Assembly (NCBI RefSeq): GCF_030818255.1 | Contig: NZ_JAUTAG010000001.1 | Location: 2,418,001 to 2,482,000 of the forward strand | DNA length: 64,000 nt | Source: Microbacterium sp. SORGH_AS_0969 | GTDB taxonomy: Bacteria; Actinomycetota; Actinomycetes; Actinomycetales; Microbacteriaceae | Reading direction: 5' to 3' | Shown here: one piece after another, positions 41,194 to 49,119 of the stretch | Layout: the number at the start of each line of letters is the position of its first letter | Numbering within the stretch: the first letter of the stretch is position 1 | Notes under the pieces: generated by a model | What the model saw: the letters and a program-made list of their open reading frames with translations, nothing else | The model's database searches: none | What the model was told of the DNA's origin: nothing | Made by a program: the position numbers and the translations under genes

Positions 41194-41908
41194 CCGCGCG
41201 CCCTCTCGCGACGGCGAGCACGCGGAAGGGCGCCGGGGTCTCGACGTGCCACGGCGAGCCGAGGGCCTCGGCCAGCTCGGGTGCGCGGTGGCTGCGGCGG
41301 ATGGAGCGGAGCCCGTCGACCCGCAGGAAGGTTCCCGCCGACAGCGGCGTGATGCCGACGGCGTACAGCGCGTAGGCGAGGCGGCCGCGGGCGATGTCGC
41401 CGTGCAGCACGGGTCCGCGCGACAGCGTGAGCGAGTCCTCGGCGAACCGGTGAAGTCCGTCGGCGTCGAGGTGGTGCAGGACGTGGTTCGAGAGCACGAC
41501 GTCGAAGCGCTCGCCGGCGGCGATCAGCTCGCGTGACCCCTGTGCGACGAAGCGGACCCCGGGTCGTTCTCTCTCGCGTGCCGCCTCGAGCGCCCGGGGA
41601 TCGGGGTCGGCCCCCACCCACTCGACGTCGAGGCCGTCGCGCGCGGCGAGGGTCGCGAGGCGCACCACCACGTCACCGCCGCCGCATCCGAGATCGAGCA
41701 CGCGGGCGGGGCGGCCGAGCGCGCGCAACTCGGGGCGCACGCGCGAGCGGTACACGTGGCCCCACGCCGAGACGAGCCGGTTCACGAGGCCGAACCGGCG
41801 GTACGTCGCGGCGAGGGTACGGGGGTCGCAGTCGGGGTCGTCCATCAGCTCGGTGAGGGCGGTGTCGCGCTCGGCGAGCCCTCGCCACGCTCCCCGTGCG
41901 CGGGTCAC
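41186..41908 (-). CDS. Class I SAM-dependent methyltransferase of the PKS operon
   Basis: 240 aa from GTG at 41908, overlapping the PKS stop (GTGA). SAM-binding motif I is VLDLGCGGGDVVVRLATLA near 75-92, motif II has VEWVGADPDPRALEAA, and FDVVLSNHVLHHLDADGLHRFAED is motif post-II. The C-terminus (GDIARGRLAYALYAVGITPL) is the cap seen in small-molecule O/C-methyltransferases. It likely methylates the polyketide product. Its end overlaps the monooxygenase start by 8 bp, so the three genes are translationally coupled. Confidence 0.88.
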   Translation of the reverse strand: MTRARGAWRGLAERDTALTELMDDPDCDPRTLAATYRRFGLVNRLVSAWGHVYRSRVRPELRALGRPARVLDLGCGGGDVVVRLATLAARDGLDVEWVGADPDPRALEAARERERPGVRFVAQGSRELIAAGERFDVVLSNHVLHHLDADGLHRFAEDSLTLSRGPVLHGDIARGRLAYALYAVGITPLSAGTFLRVDGLRSIRRSHRAPELAEALGSPWHVETPAPFRVLAVARGRADA

Positions 41909-42993
41909 GGGCGCCGCAGCGTCAGACGCGCCGCCTCCACGGTGAGCCCCGGGCCGAAGGCCAGCGCGGCCACGCGGTCGCCGTCGTCGCGCGAGGGCTC
42001 GGCGAGGAGGTCGCGCAGGATGAACAGCAGGGTCGCGCTCGACATGTTGCCGTGCGCGCGCAGGACCTCTCGCGAGGGCGCGAGGGCGCCGGCATCCAGA
42101 TCCAGGGCGGTCTCGACGCGGTCGAGGATGCTGCGGCCCCCGGGATGAACGGCCCACGCGTCGATCCCGTCGAGGTCGCCGATCACGTCGGCGGCGATGC
42201 CGACGATCTCTCGGCCGATGATGCGCGGGACCTCGGGCGTCAGCGTCATCTCGAAGCCCGAGTCGCCGACGGTCCAGGCCATGTCCCGCTCGCCCTCGTC
42301 CGTCACGTGGGTCGCGAAGCCGTCGAGGTCGAAGCCCTCGTGCGCGGGATCTCCGGATGCCACGACCGCCGCAGCGGCACCGTCGGCGAACACCGAGGCG
42401 GCGACGATCTGATCGGGGTGCGACGAGGTCTGCCAGTGCAGAGAGCACAGCTCGGCGCACGCCACCAGCACGACGGCGTCGGCGTCGGCGGCGACGATGC
42501 GCGCGGCCAGGCGCAGCGCGGGGATCGCCGCGGCGCACCCGATGAATCCGAGGTGGTACCGCTCGACCGTGGTGGCGAGACCCAGGTCGCGGACGAGCCG
42601 GTAGTCGGGGCCGGGCGCGAACATGCCGGTGCACGAGACGGTCACGACGTGGGTGATGGCATCCGGCGTCCGCCCCGACCCGGCGATCGCGGTGCGCGAG
42701 GCCTCGGCGAAGAGCGTCGGCGCGGTGCGGCGGTACTCGTCATTGCGGGCGCCGGTCGGGGGCATCAGCAGGGTGTCGCCGTCGCGGACACCGAGGGCTC
42801 CGCCGCCCTCGCCGGCGAGCTGGGGGAGGACGACGTGCCGCGTGTCGATCGCCGCCGCGTCGAAGGCCGCGCCGACCAGCCGCTGCGCTTTCCGGTCGAA
42901 CCCGGGCTGGGCCGCGAAGAGGTCGCGGAGCGTGGCCTGGTCGACGCGCGTCTCGGGCAGGGCCGTGCCGATCGAGAGGATGCGCGCGGTCAT
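41905..42993 (-). CDS. Type III polyketide synthase
   Basis: 362 aa, chalcone/stilbene-synthase superfamily. The catalytic triad is visible: Cys121 in VVTVSCTGMFAPGPDY, His283 in WAVHPGGRSILD and Asn316 in LRAHGNMSSATLLFIL. ERYHLGFIGCAAAIPALRLA is the typical thiolase-fold loop. It condenses a starter acyl-CoA or fatty acyl thioester with malonyl-CoA units, giving alkylresorcinol or alkylpyrone-type rings in relatives. With methyltransferase and hydroxylase genes in the same operon the expected product is a methylated, oxidised phenolic lipid. Starter choice cannot be read from sequence. Confidence 0.94.
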   Translation of the reverse strand: MTARILSIGTALPETRVDQATLRDLFAAQPGFDRKAQRLVGAAFDAAAIDTRHVVLPQLAGEGGGALGVRDGDTLLMPPTGARNDEYRRTAPTLFAEASRTAIAGSGRTPDAITHVVTVSCTGMFAPGPDYRLVRDLGLATTVERYHLGFIGCAAAIPALRLAARIVAADADAVVLVACAELCSLHWQTSSHPDQIVAASVFADGAAAAVVASGDPAHEGFDLDGFATHVTDEGERDMAWTVGDSGFEMTLTPEVPRIIGREIVGIAADVIGDLDGIDAWAVHPGGRSILDRVETALDLDAGALAPSREVLRAHGNMSSATLLFILRDLLAEPSRDDGDRVAALAFGPGLTVEAARLTLRRP

Positions 42994-43342
42994 GCCTCAC
43001 TGTAGACACGCTTTCCCGGGTCGGCTGCGGGGATGGCGCGGGTGTCGCCCGCCGTCTATGGTGCGGCGCCCGTCGGAGGGCACGGTGGCTTCGACGGGCT
43101 CAGCCACCTCGCGTTCCGGCCGGGTCGCCGTCGCGGCGAGGTCCCTGCCGCGTGGAGGTCCCTGAGCCTGTCGAAGGGACCGGTGGCAACCGCGGCGCGG
43201 TCCGGTCGCACGTCCCTCGCGGCGGAGGTCCCTGAGCTCGTCGAAGGGACCGGTGGCAGTCGTGTCCGGAGCCTGTCAACCCGCTCAGCTCGTTCCGCTC
43301 GACAGGCCTACGGTGGCCCCTCCCCACGGAAAGGACGCCGCC
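42994..43342. repeat. 349-bp intergenic region with three REP-like palindromes
   Basis: Between divergent genes. GGTGGCTTCGACGGGCTCAG(CCACC) lies at 43084-43108, GGTCCCTGAGCCTGTCGAAG(GGACC) at 43157-43181 and GGTCCCTGAGCTCGTCGAAG(GGACC) at 43227-43251. They are members of the family in the 12461 array, two of them in the opposite orientation. About 90 bp next to the PKS start remain for its promoter. Confidence 0.9.
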
Positions 43343-43669
43343 ATGACCGGCCCCCGCCACGACCCGAACCGGGTGTTGAACCAGGAAGCCGTGCAGAACC
43401 CGAATCGCAAGGCCTGGCTCCTGGCATCCGGGCTCCTCGCCCTGATCGCGATCGTGCTGTTCGCGTTCTCGGTCCCGATCGTCGCGGCGTGGGCATGGAT
43501 CGGCATCGCGTTCCAGGTCGCGATCTTCGCGGCCCTGCTGGTCAACGGCTTCACGGGACGCAAGGGCTCGTACCAGGGCTACCTGTTCGCCGTCCTCCTG
43601 TGCGTTCAGGCCGCGGTCGCGCTGCTCGTGATCGTGGTGATCGCTATCGCCGCGTGGATGCCCGCCTGA
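43343..43669 (+). CDS. Small three-helix membrane protein
   Basis: 108 aa from the ATG at 43343 with AAAGGACG upstream; upstream in-frame sequence belongs to the REP-like repeats. Residues 1-22 are hydrophilic (PRHDPNRVLNQEAVQNPNRK). Three transmembrane helices follow (about 25-45, 48-68, 83-105) with a short polar loop NGFTGRKGSYQG. No family or motif is recognised. It is monocistronic and followed by a long hairpin. Confidence 0.65.
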   Translation: MTGPRHDPNRVLNQEAVQNPNRKAWLLASGLLALIAIVLFAFSVPIVAAWAWIGIAFQVAIFAALLVNGFTGRKGSYQGYLFAVLLCVQAAVALLVIVVIAIAAWMPA

Positions 43670-43697
43670 GCAGCACGGGCGCTCCGCGTGCTGCTCC

Positions 43698-43750
43698 AGT
43701 GTCCGAAACACCCGGACGCTCGGAAAAATCGTCCGGGTGTTTGGGACACT
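43698..43750. terminator. Long hairpin (GTGTCC family) between convergent genes
   Basis: Left arm 43698-43717 (AGTGTCCGAAACACCCGGAC) pairs with 43731-43750 at 19 of 20 positions around a 13-nt A-rich loop. It is a likely bidirectional terminator. It shares its arm sequence with the element inside the PepSY gene at 17871-17926, so it is also a dispersed repeat. Confidence 0.85.
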
Positions 43751-43786
43751 CAGCGCCGGGACGGCACCTCGCGCGACCCGACTCGG

Positions 43787-44983
43787 TTACGCGGCGAGCG
43801 CGTCCCGGAGCAGCAGGCCCGAGATCGCCTCGCGATACTCGTCGACCATCCGGCGTCGGTCGAGACGACCCCGCGCGCGGATCGCGGCTGCGCGGAGCGC
43901 GCCGCGGTGGGCGAGAGCGTGCGCCCAGGTGCCGGCGATCGCGTCCGCGTCGCGCGGAGTGACGAGGCCGAAGCCCTCGACGACGCGAGCGGCGTCGCCG
44001 ACGTCGGTGGTCACGGGGATGGCCCCGGATGCCGCCCCCTCAGCCAGGCAGAGCGGTGCGGCCTCGCCGAAGGCACTGGTGAGCGCCACCACGTCGGCGA
44101 TCCGGTACAGCTGCGGCATGTCCTCGCGGAGTCCGAGGGCGTGGAGGTGCGCTCCGTCCGGGATGCCGCTCTCGGCGACGAGCGAGGCGAATCCGACGTT
44201 GTCGCGAGTCATTCCCGAGCCGCACATCACGTAGTGCGCGTCGGGGAAGCGCCGCGCGTGCCGCGCCACCGCCGCGAGGAACAGGCCCGGATCCTTCATC
44301 GCGTCGAACCGCGCCGCCAGCAGGACGACGTGCGCCGATTCCGGGATGCCGAGACCCTCGCGGATCCGGCGACGCTCGAACCGCGTCCCCGGCCGGAACC
44401 GTCGCGTGTCGATGCCGTTGTCGATGATCCAGGCGTCGCCGGCGGCGACACCGGCGCGGGCGTACGCGTCGGACGTGGAGGCCGCGCACGAGATCGTCGC
44501 CGACACGATGCCCGCGGCGGCGGCATCCGTCAGCCATCCCAGAGCCGGTCCGGAGTGGGTGGGGTCGGAGCGGTGCAGGCACGCGGCCGTCGGACGAACG
44601 GGGAGCAGGCCTGCCTTCTCGAGCGCGAGGACCAGGCTCAGGGGCTGCTCCTTCAGAGACAGCACGATGTCGGCCTCGTCGAAGAGCGCGGCGGCGTGGT
44701 CGAGCTCGGCAGCGCTGAACGCGTCGGGTGTGATCGGTCGATCGCCGGCGACGCGCTCGAACGCGGTAATCCCGACCCCCGCTTCGCGCAGACGGCGGTA
44801 GCGCGTGTCATCCCGGGCGTCCTGCAGGGACGCGTCGCGACGGGCCGCGGAGGTCAGCGACAGGACATGATGCTCTTGATCGCCGGATGCCGCCAGGCTC
44901 GCGACGACATCGGAGTGCAGGATCCGCGCGCCTCCCGCGAAGAATCCTTCGTAGAGCGACAGCACGCGCACGGGTCGAGACAT
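43787..44983 (-). CDS. GT4-type glycosyltransferase
   Basis: 398 aa, GT-B fold. The N-terminal domain begins VRVLSLYEGFFAGGARILHSDVVASLAASG (acceptor-site glycine loop). The C-terminal donor domain shows AWIIDNGIDTRRFRPG, VVLLAARFDAMKDPGLFLAAVARHARRFPDAHYVMCGSG, and LYRIADVVALTSAFGEAAPLCLAEGAASGAIPVTTDVGDAARVV with the E-x7-E motif of retaining GT4 enzymes. It uses a nucleotide sugar to build a glycolipid or polysaccharide at the membrane face. No partner glycan genes lie nearby. Confidence 0.9.
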   Translation of the reverse strand: MSRPVRVLSLYEGFFAGGARILHSDVVASLAASGDQEHHVLSLTSAARRDASLQDARDDTRYRRLREAGVGITAFERVAGDRPITPDAFSAAELDHAAALFDEADIVLSLKEQPLSLVLALEKAGLLPVRPTAACLHRSDPTHSGPALGWLTDAAAAGIVSATISCAASTSDAYARAGVAAGDAWIIDNGIDTRRFRPGTRFERRRIREGLGIPESAHVVLLAARFDAMKDPGLFLAAVARHARRFPDAHYVMCGSGMTRDNVGFASLVAESGIPDGAHLHALGLREDMPQLYRIADVVALTSAFGEAAPLCLAEGAASGAIPVTTDVGDAARVVEGFGLVTPRDADAIAGTWAHALAHRGALRAAAIRARGRLDRRRMVDEYREAISGLLLRDALAA

Positions 44984-45102
44984 CGGATCGCCTTCCGGGG
45001 GAGGGGCGCCGCGTCGTCTGACGCGGTTGTCTCATGCTGAAGGCTCGACCCCGGGTGGCGGGTTACGCCGCGAAGACCATCGTGTGAACGACCGGACACG
45101 TC

Positions 45103-45140
45103 ACGAGGCGCCGGATTCCGAGAGGGACCCGGCGCCTCGT
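45103..45140. terminator. Terminator hairpin 1 (12-bp perfect stem)
   Basis: ACGAGGCGCCGG (45103-45114) pairs fully with 45129-45140 around a 14-nt loop. It lies in the 226-bp gap between the GT4 gene and the DUF3618 operon. Confidence 0.75.
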
Positions 45141-45150
45141 TGCAGGGCAG

Positions 45151-45187
45151 CCGTGGGGCGGGGCGAGCCCGGTGCCCCGCCCCACGG
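45151..45187 (-). terminator. Terminator hairpin 2 (14-bp perfect stem)
   Basis: CCGTGGGGCGGGGC (45151-45164) pairs fully with 45174-45187. It lies 23 bp beyond the stop of the DUF3618 gene, which it should terminate. Confidence 0.88.
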
Positions 45188-45209
45188 TGTTCTCGGCGCA
45201 GCCGCTCCG

Positions 45210-45773
45210 TCACGCCTCGCGGACGGCGTCTCCGGCGTCCTGCGCGCGATCGCGGACGGTCGACACCGCCGCCGACGAGTCGTCTTTGACGTGCTGCACC
45301 GCCTCAGTCGCGCGGTCTTTCACCGCGGCGGCGGCATCTGCGGCCGGTTCTTTGAGATCCTCCGCGATGTCGTGGGCGACGCTCTTCGCCTGCTCGACGA
45401 GCGGTTCGGCCTTGTCCTTCGCTTTCGCGGCGGCGTCGCGCTCGGCGCGCGACGGGGGGATGAGCGAGGCGACGACGAGACCGGCGCCGAAGGCCACCAG
45501 GCCGACCGCCAGCGGGGCACCCTTCACTTTCTCGGTCGCGTTGTGCGCGGCATCCGCGGCTCCGTGGGCGAGATCGCTCGCAGCCGAGCCTGTGTCGTCT
45601 GCAGCACCCATGAGGCGGTCGCGCAGGCCGCCGACGGCGTGGCGCACCTTGCTCTTCTGGCGGTCGACGATCTTCGACGGGGTGACCTTGTCGGCGAGAG
45701 CGTCGACGTCCGAGCCGAGCTCGGCTCGCGTGCGCTCGATCTCTGCGCGGATGGCTTCCGGTGAATCGGTCAT
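45210..45773 (-). CDS. DUF3618 membrane-associated protein
   Basis: 187 aa, third gene of a three-gene operon (ATGA overlap). The DUF3618 signature is SPEAIRAEIERTRAELGSDVDALADKVTPSKIVDRQK at 4-40. A hydrophobic segment (APLAVGLVAFGAGLVVASLIPP, about 86-107) gives one membrane span. The rest is alanine/lysine/aspartate-rich amphipathic helix resembling LEA-type repeats (KDKAEPLVEQAKSVAHDIAED, KDRATEAVQHVKDD). These proteins are common beside holin-like DUF1469 proteins in actinobacteria and are linked to envelope stress, but no function is established. Confidence 0.85.
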   Translation of the reverse strand: MTDSPEAIRAEIERTRAELGSDVDALADKVTPSKIVDRQKSKVRHAVGGLRDRLMGAADDTGSAASDLAHGAADAAHNATEKVKGAPLAVGLVAFGAGLVVASLIPPSRAERDAAAKAKDKAEPLVEQAKSVAHDIAEDLKEPAADAAAAVKDRATEAVQHVKDDSSAAVSTVRDRAQDAGDAVREA

Positions 45774-46183
45774 CGGTTCTCCTCGTTCCTGGTGAATGCT
45801 TCCGGGATCTCCTGCAGGGTCGCCGCCGTCTGCGGCACGCCCTGCACCTTCTTCAGTTGTGCGCGGCCGATCGCGAAGAGGATCCCCGCGATGATCGCCC
45901 AGAGCACGGCCACGACGACCGCGGACCACGCCGACCCGACGACGAGGGCGAGGGCCGCCCAGAGGGCGATGGAAAGGAACAGCACGACCATCCCGGCCGC
46001 GTAGCCCGCCCCGCCGAGCAGCCCGGCACCTTTCGCCGACTTCGAGGCCGAGTCCTTCACCTCCGCTTTCGCGAGCGCGAGCTCCTGGCGCATGAGGGTG
46101 GACATGTCGCGCGTGACCTCGCCGACCAGGTCGCCGAGCGATGTGGTCGCGGCCCGGCGCTCCGAGGGGGTTGCGTCGCTCAT
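45770..46183 (-). CDS. Phage-holin-superfamily (DUF1469/YqjE-like) membrane protein
   Basis: 137 aa. N-terminal helix SLGDLVGEVTRDMSTLMRQELALAKAEVKDSASKSAKGAGLLGGAGYAAGM is the family signature. Two transmembrane helices follow (about 60-82 and 87-108) separated by a short turn. Despite the name, this family is chromosomal and works with DUF3618 proteins; nothing here indicates a prophage. It overlaps both neighbours by 4 bp. Confidence 0.87.
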   Translation of the reverse strand: MSDATPSERRAATTSLGDLVGEVTRDMSTLMRQELALAKAEVKDSASKSAKGAGLLGGAGYAAGMVVLFLSIALWAALALVVGSAWSAVVVAVLWAIIAGILFAIGRAQLKKVQGVPQTAATLQEIPEAFTRNEENR

Positions 46184-46911
46184 CCGTCACCCCGGGCGTC
46201 TGTGCCACCGAGGCGGGCGGCGGATTCGGTGTACAGCGGCGGATCGCCACCGTCGACTCCCGCGACGAGGCCGGTGTCGTCGACGACGGCATCCCCCTCG
46301 GTCGAGGGGAGAGGAGCCTCGGCTGCCCGCGCGGCGGCATCCGCCTCGGCGAATCGTGGGCCGTCCGCCGTGTCCGACGCGCTCGCGGTGCTCGATGCGT
46401 CTCCGGTCGATGCGCCGGCGGCCAGGGCCCGGCTGAGGCGGCCGACGACGATTCCCGCGATCGCGGCCGCCGCGATGAACGTGCCGGGCCGACGCCGGGC
46501 GAAACCCGTCACATCGTGGAGGAGCTGCTGGGGATCGCGGTCGCCGAGCCAGGTTCCGACCGTCGACACGTGAGACGCCGCGCGCCGCACGAGTTCGCCC
46601 GCGAAACCGCCGTTCTCGTCGGCATCCGCCATCCGCGAGAGGTCGTCGCCCATCGTGCCGAGGCCGACGGCGAGACGCTGCTGCTGGCCGGCTGCCTGGT
46701 CGGCGAGCTCTCGACGCGACTGCGACACGAGGTCGGCGACGCGATCCTTGGCGACGCCGGCGACCGCTGCCGCCTCGTGCGCACTCGTCTCGGCGACGCT
46801 CTGCGCGGCCTCTCGTGCGGTGGTGGTGACCTCGGACGCCTCGTGCGTAGCGGCATCCATCTTTCCGGGGGCGTCTCGCTCCTCGCCGTCCGACGCGGTG
46901 AACTGCGACAT
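46180..46911 (-). CDS. Helical membrane-associated protein, first gene of the DUF3618 operon
   Basis: 243 aa from the ATG at 46911 with GGAAGGAG upstream; the frame to 47061 is rejected. Residues 15-90 are alanine-rich amphipathic helices (HEASEVTTTAREAAQSVAETSAHEAAAVAGVAKDRVADLVSQSRRELADQA) of LEA/apolipoprotein type. Residues about 125-165 read DRDPQQLLHDVTGFARRRPGTFIAAAAIAGIVVGRLSRAL, one membrane helix. The C-terminus is acidic and disordered. The three genes together look like a membrane-coating stress module. Confidence 0.75.
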   Translation of the reverse strand: MSQFTASDGEERDAPGKMDAATHEASEVTTTAREAAQSVAETSAHEAAAVAGVAKDRVADLVSQSRRELADQAAGQQQRLAVGLGTMGDDLSRMADADENGGFAGELVRRAASHVSTVGTWLGDRDPQQLLHDVTGFARRRPGTFIAAAAIAGIVVGRLSRALAAGASTGDASSTASASDTADGPRFAEADAAARAAEAPLPSTEGDAVVDDTGLVAGVDGGDPPLYTESAARLGGTDARGDG

Positions 46912-47089
46912 GTTCGCTCCTTCCGTTGTCCTGATGGGACTCTCGGTATAGGTGCGATCGATGGGCGCCTCCGATGGCCTTGCGCCCCGCCGTTGCGCGT
47001 GCAACGCGCGATCCGGCCCAGTGCTCGTCCCTTTCACCCGTCGGCGCGCGCTCACGCGCACAGAGCCGGAATGAGTACGATGTACGGTC

Positions 47090-47548
47090 GTGTCGTCGTC
47101 ACCCGATTCGCCATCCGGCTCCGCCCCGGATTCACCGATGGGCCGCGCCCTCCTCGCCTACGGCGAGGCGCGTCGCACGGCGGTCGCCGAGGCGCGGCGC
47201 GAGCTGTCGTTGAACGAACTCGACGCTCGCGCGCTGCTCTTCATCGTCGACAGCCCGGGCGCTCGACCCTCGGACGTGCGCGACCACCTCGGCATCACGT
47301 CCGCGGGCGTGACGACGCTGATCGATCGATTGGTGCAGCGCGGTGCGGTGCGTCGCGACCTCGACACCGAGGATCGTCGGGTGAACCACATCACCGCCAT
47401 CATCGACCTCGACGCGCACCCCTGGTCGCTGTTGCGCGCTTTCGACCGGTCGATCGAGCGGGCGATCGCGGCACTCGACCCGGATGAGGGCGCACGCGTC
47501 GCTCACATCCTCGAACGCGTCGTCGCCGAGGCCTCGCGAGCGGGCTGA
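47090..47548 (+). CDS. MarR-family regulator
   Basis: 152 aa from GTG. The winged-helix core is LSLNELDARALLFIVDSPGARPSDVRDHLGITSAGVTTLIDRLVQRGAVRRDLDTEDRRVNHITAI, with the DxRxxR-type wing. Flanking helices form the dimer interface. TACGAT at 47076-47081 would place transcription start almost at the GTG, so the mRNA may be leaderless. It is divergent from the three-gene membrane operon (178 bp) and is a good candidate for controlling it. GTACGATGTAC (47075-47085) is a short palindrome that could be its site. Confidence 0.88.
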   Translation: MSSSPDSPSGSAPDSPMGRALLAYGEARRTAVAEARRELSLNELDARALLFIVDSPGARPSDVRDHLGITSAGVTTLIDRLVQRGAVRRDLDTEDRRVNHITAIIDLDAHPWSLLRAFDRSIERAIAALDPDEGARVAHILERVVAEASRAG

Positions 47549-47554
47549 CGCGCC

Positions 47555-47896
47555 TTACTGCCCCGCGAGGAATGCTTCGGAGCGCGCCTGCAGGAACGAG
47601 CAGAGCGCCGAGAGCATCGCGAGCTCTCCCGAGAGGGCGAGCACCTTCCCCGCGGGCAGGGGAGCGGCGTTCTCGCGCGGCTCGAATGTCACGGCCCAGT
47701 CCGTCGATCCGGCCGCAGCGCCGGGAGCCACGAAGAACGTCGTCGAAACGCTGCGCAGCTGCGCCGCGATCAGTCCTCGATCCAGATCGTCGTCCAGATC
47801 CTGGGGAATGACCCGCAGAATGTCGGCGTCGTGGTACCCCAGGCCGTGGAAGTCATCGACCCACGATTGCAGAGTCGCCATGGTGCGAAAGGTCAT
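47555..47896 (-). CDS. Hypothetical protein, 113 aa
   Basis: 113 aa; an internal ATG (MATLQSWVDDFHGLGYHDADI) five codons in may be the true start. The protein is soluble, mixed alpha/beta, with LRVIPQDLDDDLDRGLIAAQLRSVSTTFFVAP and a helical C-terminus (LALSGELAMLSALCSFLQARSEAFLAGQ). It carries one cysteine and no recognised motif. It is convergent with the marR gene, stops 7 bp apart. Confidence 0.6.
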   Translation of the reverse strand: MTFRTMATLQSWVDDFHGLGYHDADILRVIPQDLDDDLDRGLIAAQLRSVSTTFFVAPGAAAGSTDWAVTFEPRENAAPLPAGKVLALSGELAMLSALCSFLQARSEAFLAGQ

Positions 47897-48178
47897 TCGG
47901 CATCCCGTCGATCGATGGCCGCCGGAACGCGCGCCTCACCAATTATGCGACCCGCCGTCTCGGTTGCGGGCCGAGAGACCACGATCGGTGCGCGAGCGCT
48001 GCCCAGCGGCCGCCCTCGCTCGTTTCTCGCCAATGACCGGGAACGGTACGGTGAAGGGATTCCCCCGGCATCCTTTCTCGTCGATATCCCCCCGATGTCC
48101 TGAGAGCGATCCCACGCACATTTCGCGTGAGAAAGCAACGGTGTTGCCGCACGTTTCCGGACGATTTAGGAAAGCCCC
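47897..48178. other. 282-bp divergent intergenic region
   Basis: Between the hypothetical gene and the AraC gene. It should carry both promoters. It is slightly less GC-rich near its right end (AAAGCAACGG, GATTTAGGAAAG). I see no repeat or clear operator. Confidence 0.55.
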
Positions 48179-49114
48179 GTGGAGCATACGAACATCGAGA
48201 CCAGGGATGCCGCCGTCGTCGAGGAGATGTGGCAGACGGTCGTTCCGGGGGCTCGTATCTCGCGCGCCGACGCCATTCAGCCCGCGTTGAACTGGCACGC
48301 CGTGTCGGATACGGGATTCGCTTTCTGCGATTACACGATCGGATCGACCATGCTCGTGGAGTCCGACCCTCTCGATCAGGTTGTCGTGGGGCGGATCGCG
48401 GGGTCGCGCGTGGCGGGAACGTATCGCCGTGAACGCATCGACACGGCGGTCCCCTTCATGGTCGTCGATCGTCCACTCGAGGTGGCCTTCACCGGACGCA
48501 TCGCCGGGACCGCTGTCTCGTTCTCGCGCTCCGACTTCGAGGACGGTGCGCGTCGGCTTTCGGGTGATGAAGGACTGCGGGTCCGTGCGACCGGGTACGC
48601 CCCGGTCAGCGAGCAGCGCCTGCGGTACTGGACGCGCACGTGGGAGTACGCGAGAGACGTCCTGCTGCGCTCCCCGGAGCGAACCCCGCTGATCCAGCAG
48701 CAGGCGCGGACGCTCATGCTCGAGGCGTCGCTGCTCACCTTCCCCACGACCTTCACCGATGCGCTCGCCGCGGGCCGCCCTGCCCGTCCGCTGCCGGCGC
48801 CCGTCCGCCGCGCCAAGGCGTACATCGAAGCCCACGCGGCGGAGTCGGTCGTTCTGGCCGACATCGCTGCGGCGGCCCGGCTGTCGCCCCGCGGCTTGCA
48901 ATACGCCTTCCGGGCCTCCACCGGGCGCACCCCCATGCAGTACCTGCGGCGCGTGCGCCTGGACGCGGCTCGCGCCGATCTGCGCAGCGCCGACCCGTCC
49001 GTCGACACGGTCGCGGCGATCGCGGCGCGCTGGGGCTTCTCGAACCTCGGTCGCTTCGCCGCGATGTACCGCGGGGAGTTCGGCGAGACGCCGTCGACGA
49101 CGTTGAGGTCCTGA
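48179..49114 (+). CDS. AraC-family transcriptional regulator
   Basis: 311 aa from GTG with TTTAGGAAAG upstream. Residues 1-200 are a ligand-sensing region of the AraC-binding-like type (ALNWHAVSDTGFAFCDYTIGSTMLVES). The C-terminal HTH pair is SVVLADIAAAARLSPRGLQYAFRASTGRTPMQYLRRVRLDAARADL and VDTVAAIAARWGFSNLGRFAAMYRGEFGETPSTTLR, which matches the family strongly. The ligand and targets are unknown. Its arrangement resembles regulators of aromatic or amine catabolism, but no such operon is adjacent in the same orientation. Confidence 0.88.
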   Translation: MEHTNIETRDAAVVEEMWQTVVPGARISRADAIQPALNWHAVSDTGFAFCDYTIGSTMLVESDPLDQVVVGRIAGSRVAGTYRRERIDTAVPFMVVDRPLEVAFTGRIAGTAVSFSRSDFEDGARRLSGDEGLRVRATGYAPVSEQRLRYWTRTWEYARDVLLRSPERTPLIQQQARTLMLEASLLTFPTTFTDALAAGRPARPLPAPVRRAKAYIEAHAAESVVLADIAAAARLSPRGLQYAFRASTGRTPMQYLRRVRLDAARADLRSADPSVDTVAAIAARWGFSNLGRFAAMYRGEFGETPSTTLRS

Positions 49115-49119
49115 GCGGC

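Noticed and set aside
45770..46183. Prophage remnant, because of the holin-superfamily name
   Set aside because: This family is chromosomal and pairs with DUF3618. No other phage gene is present in the window.
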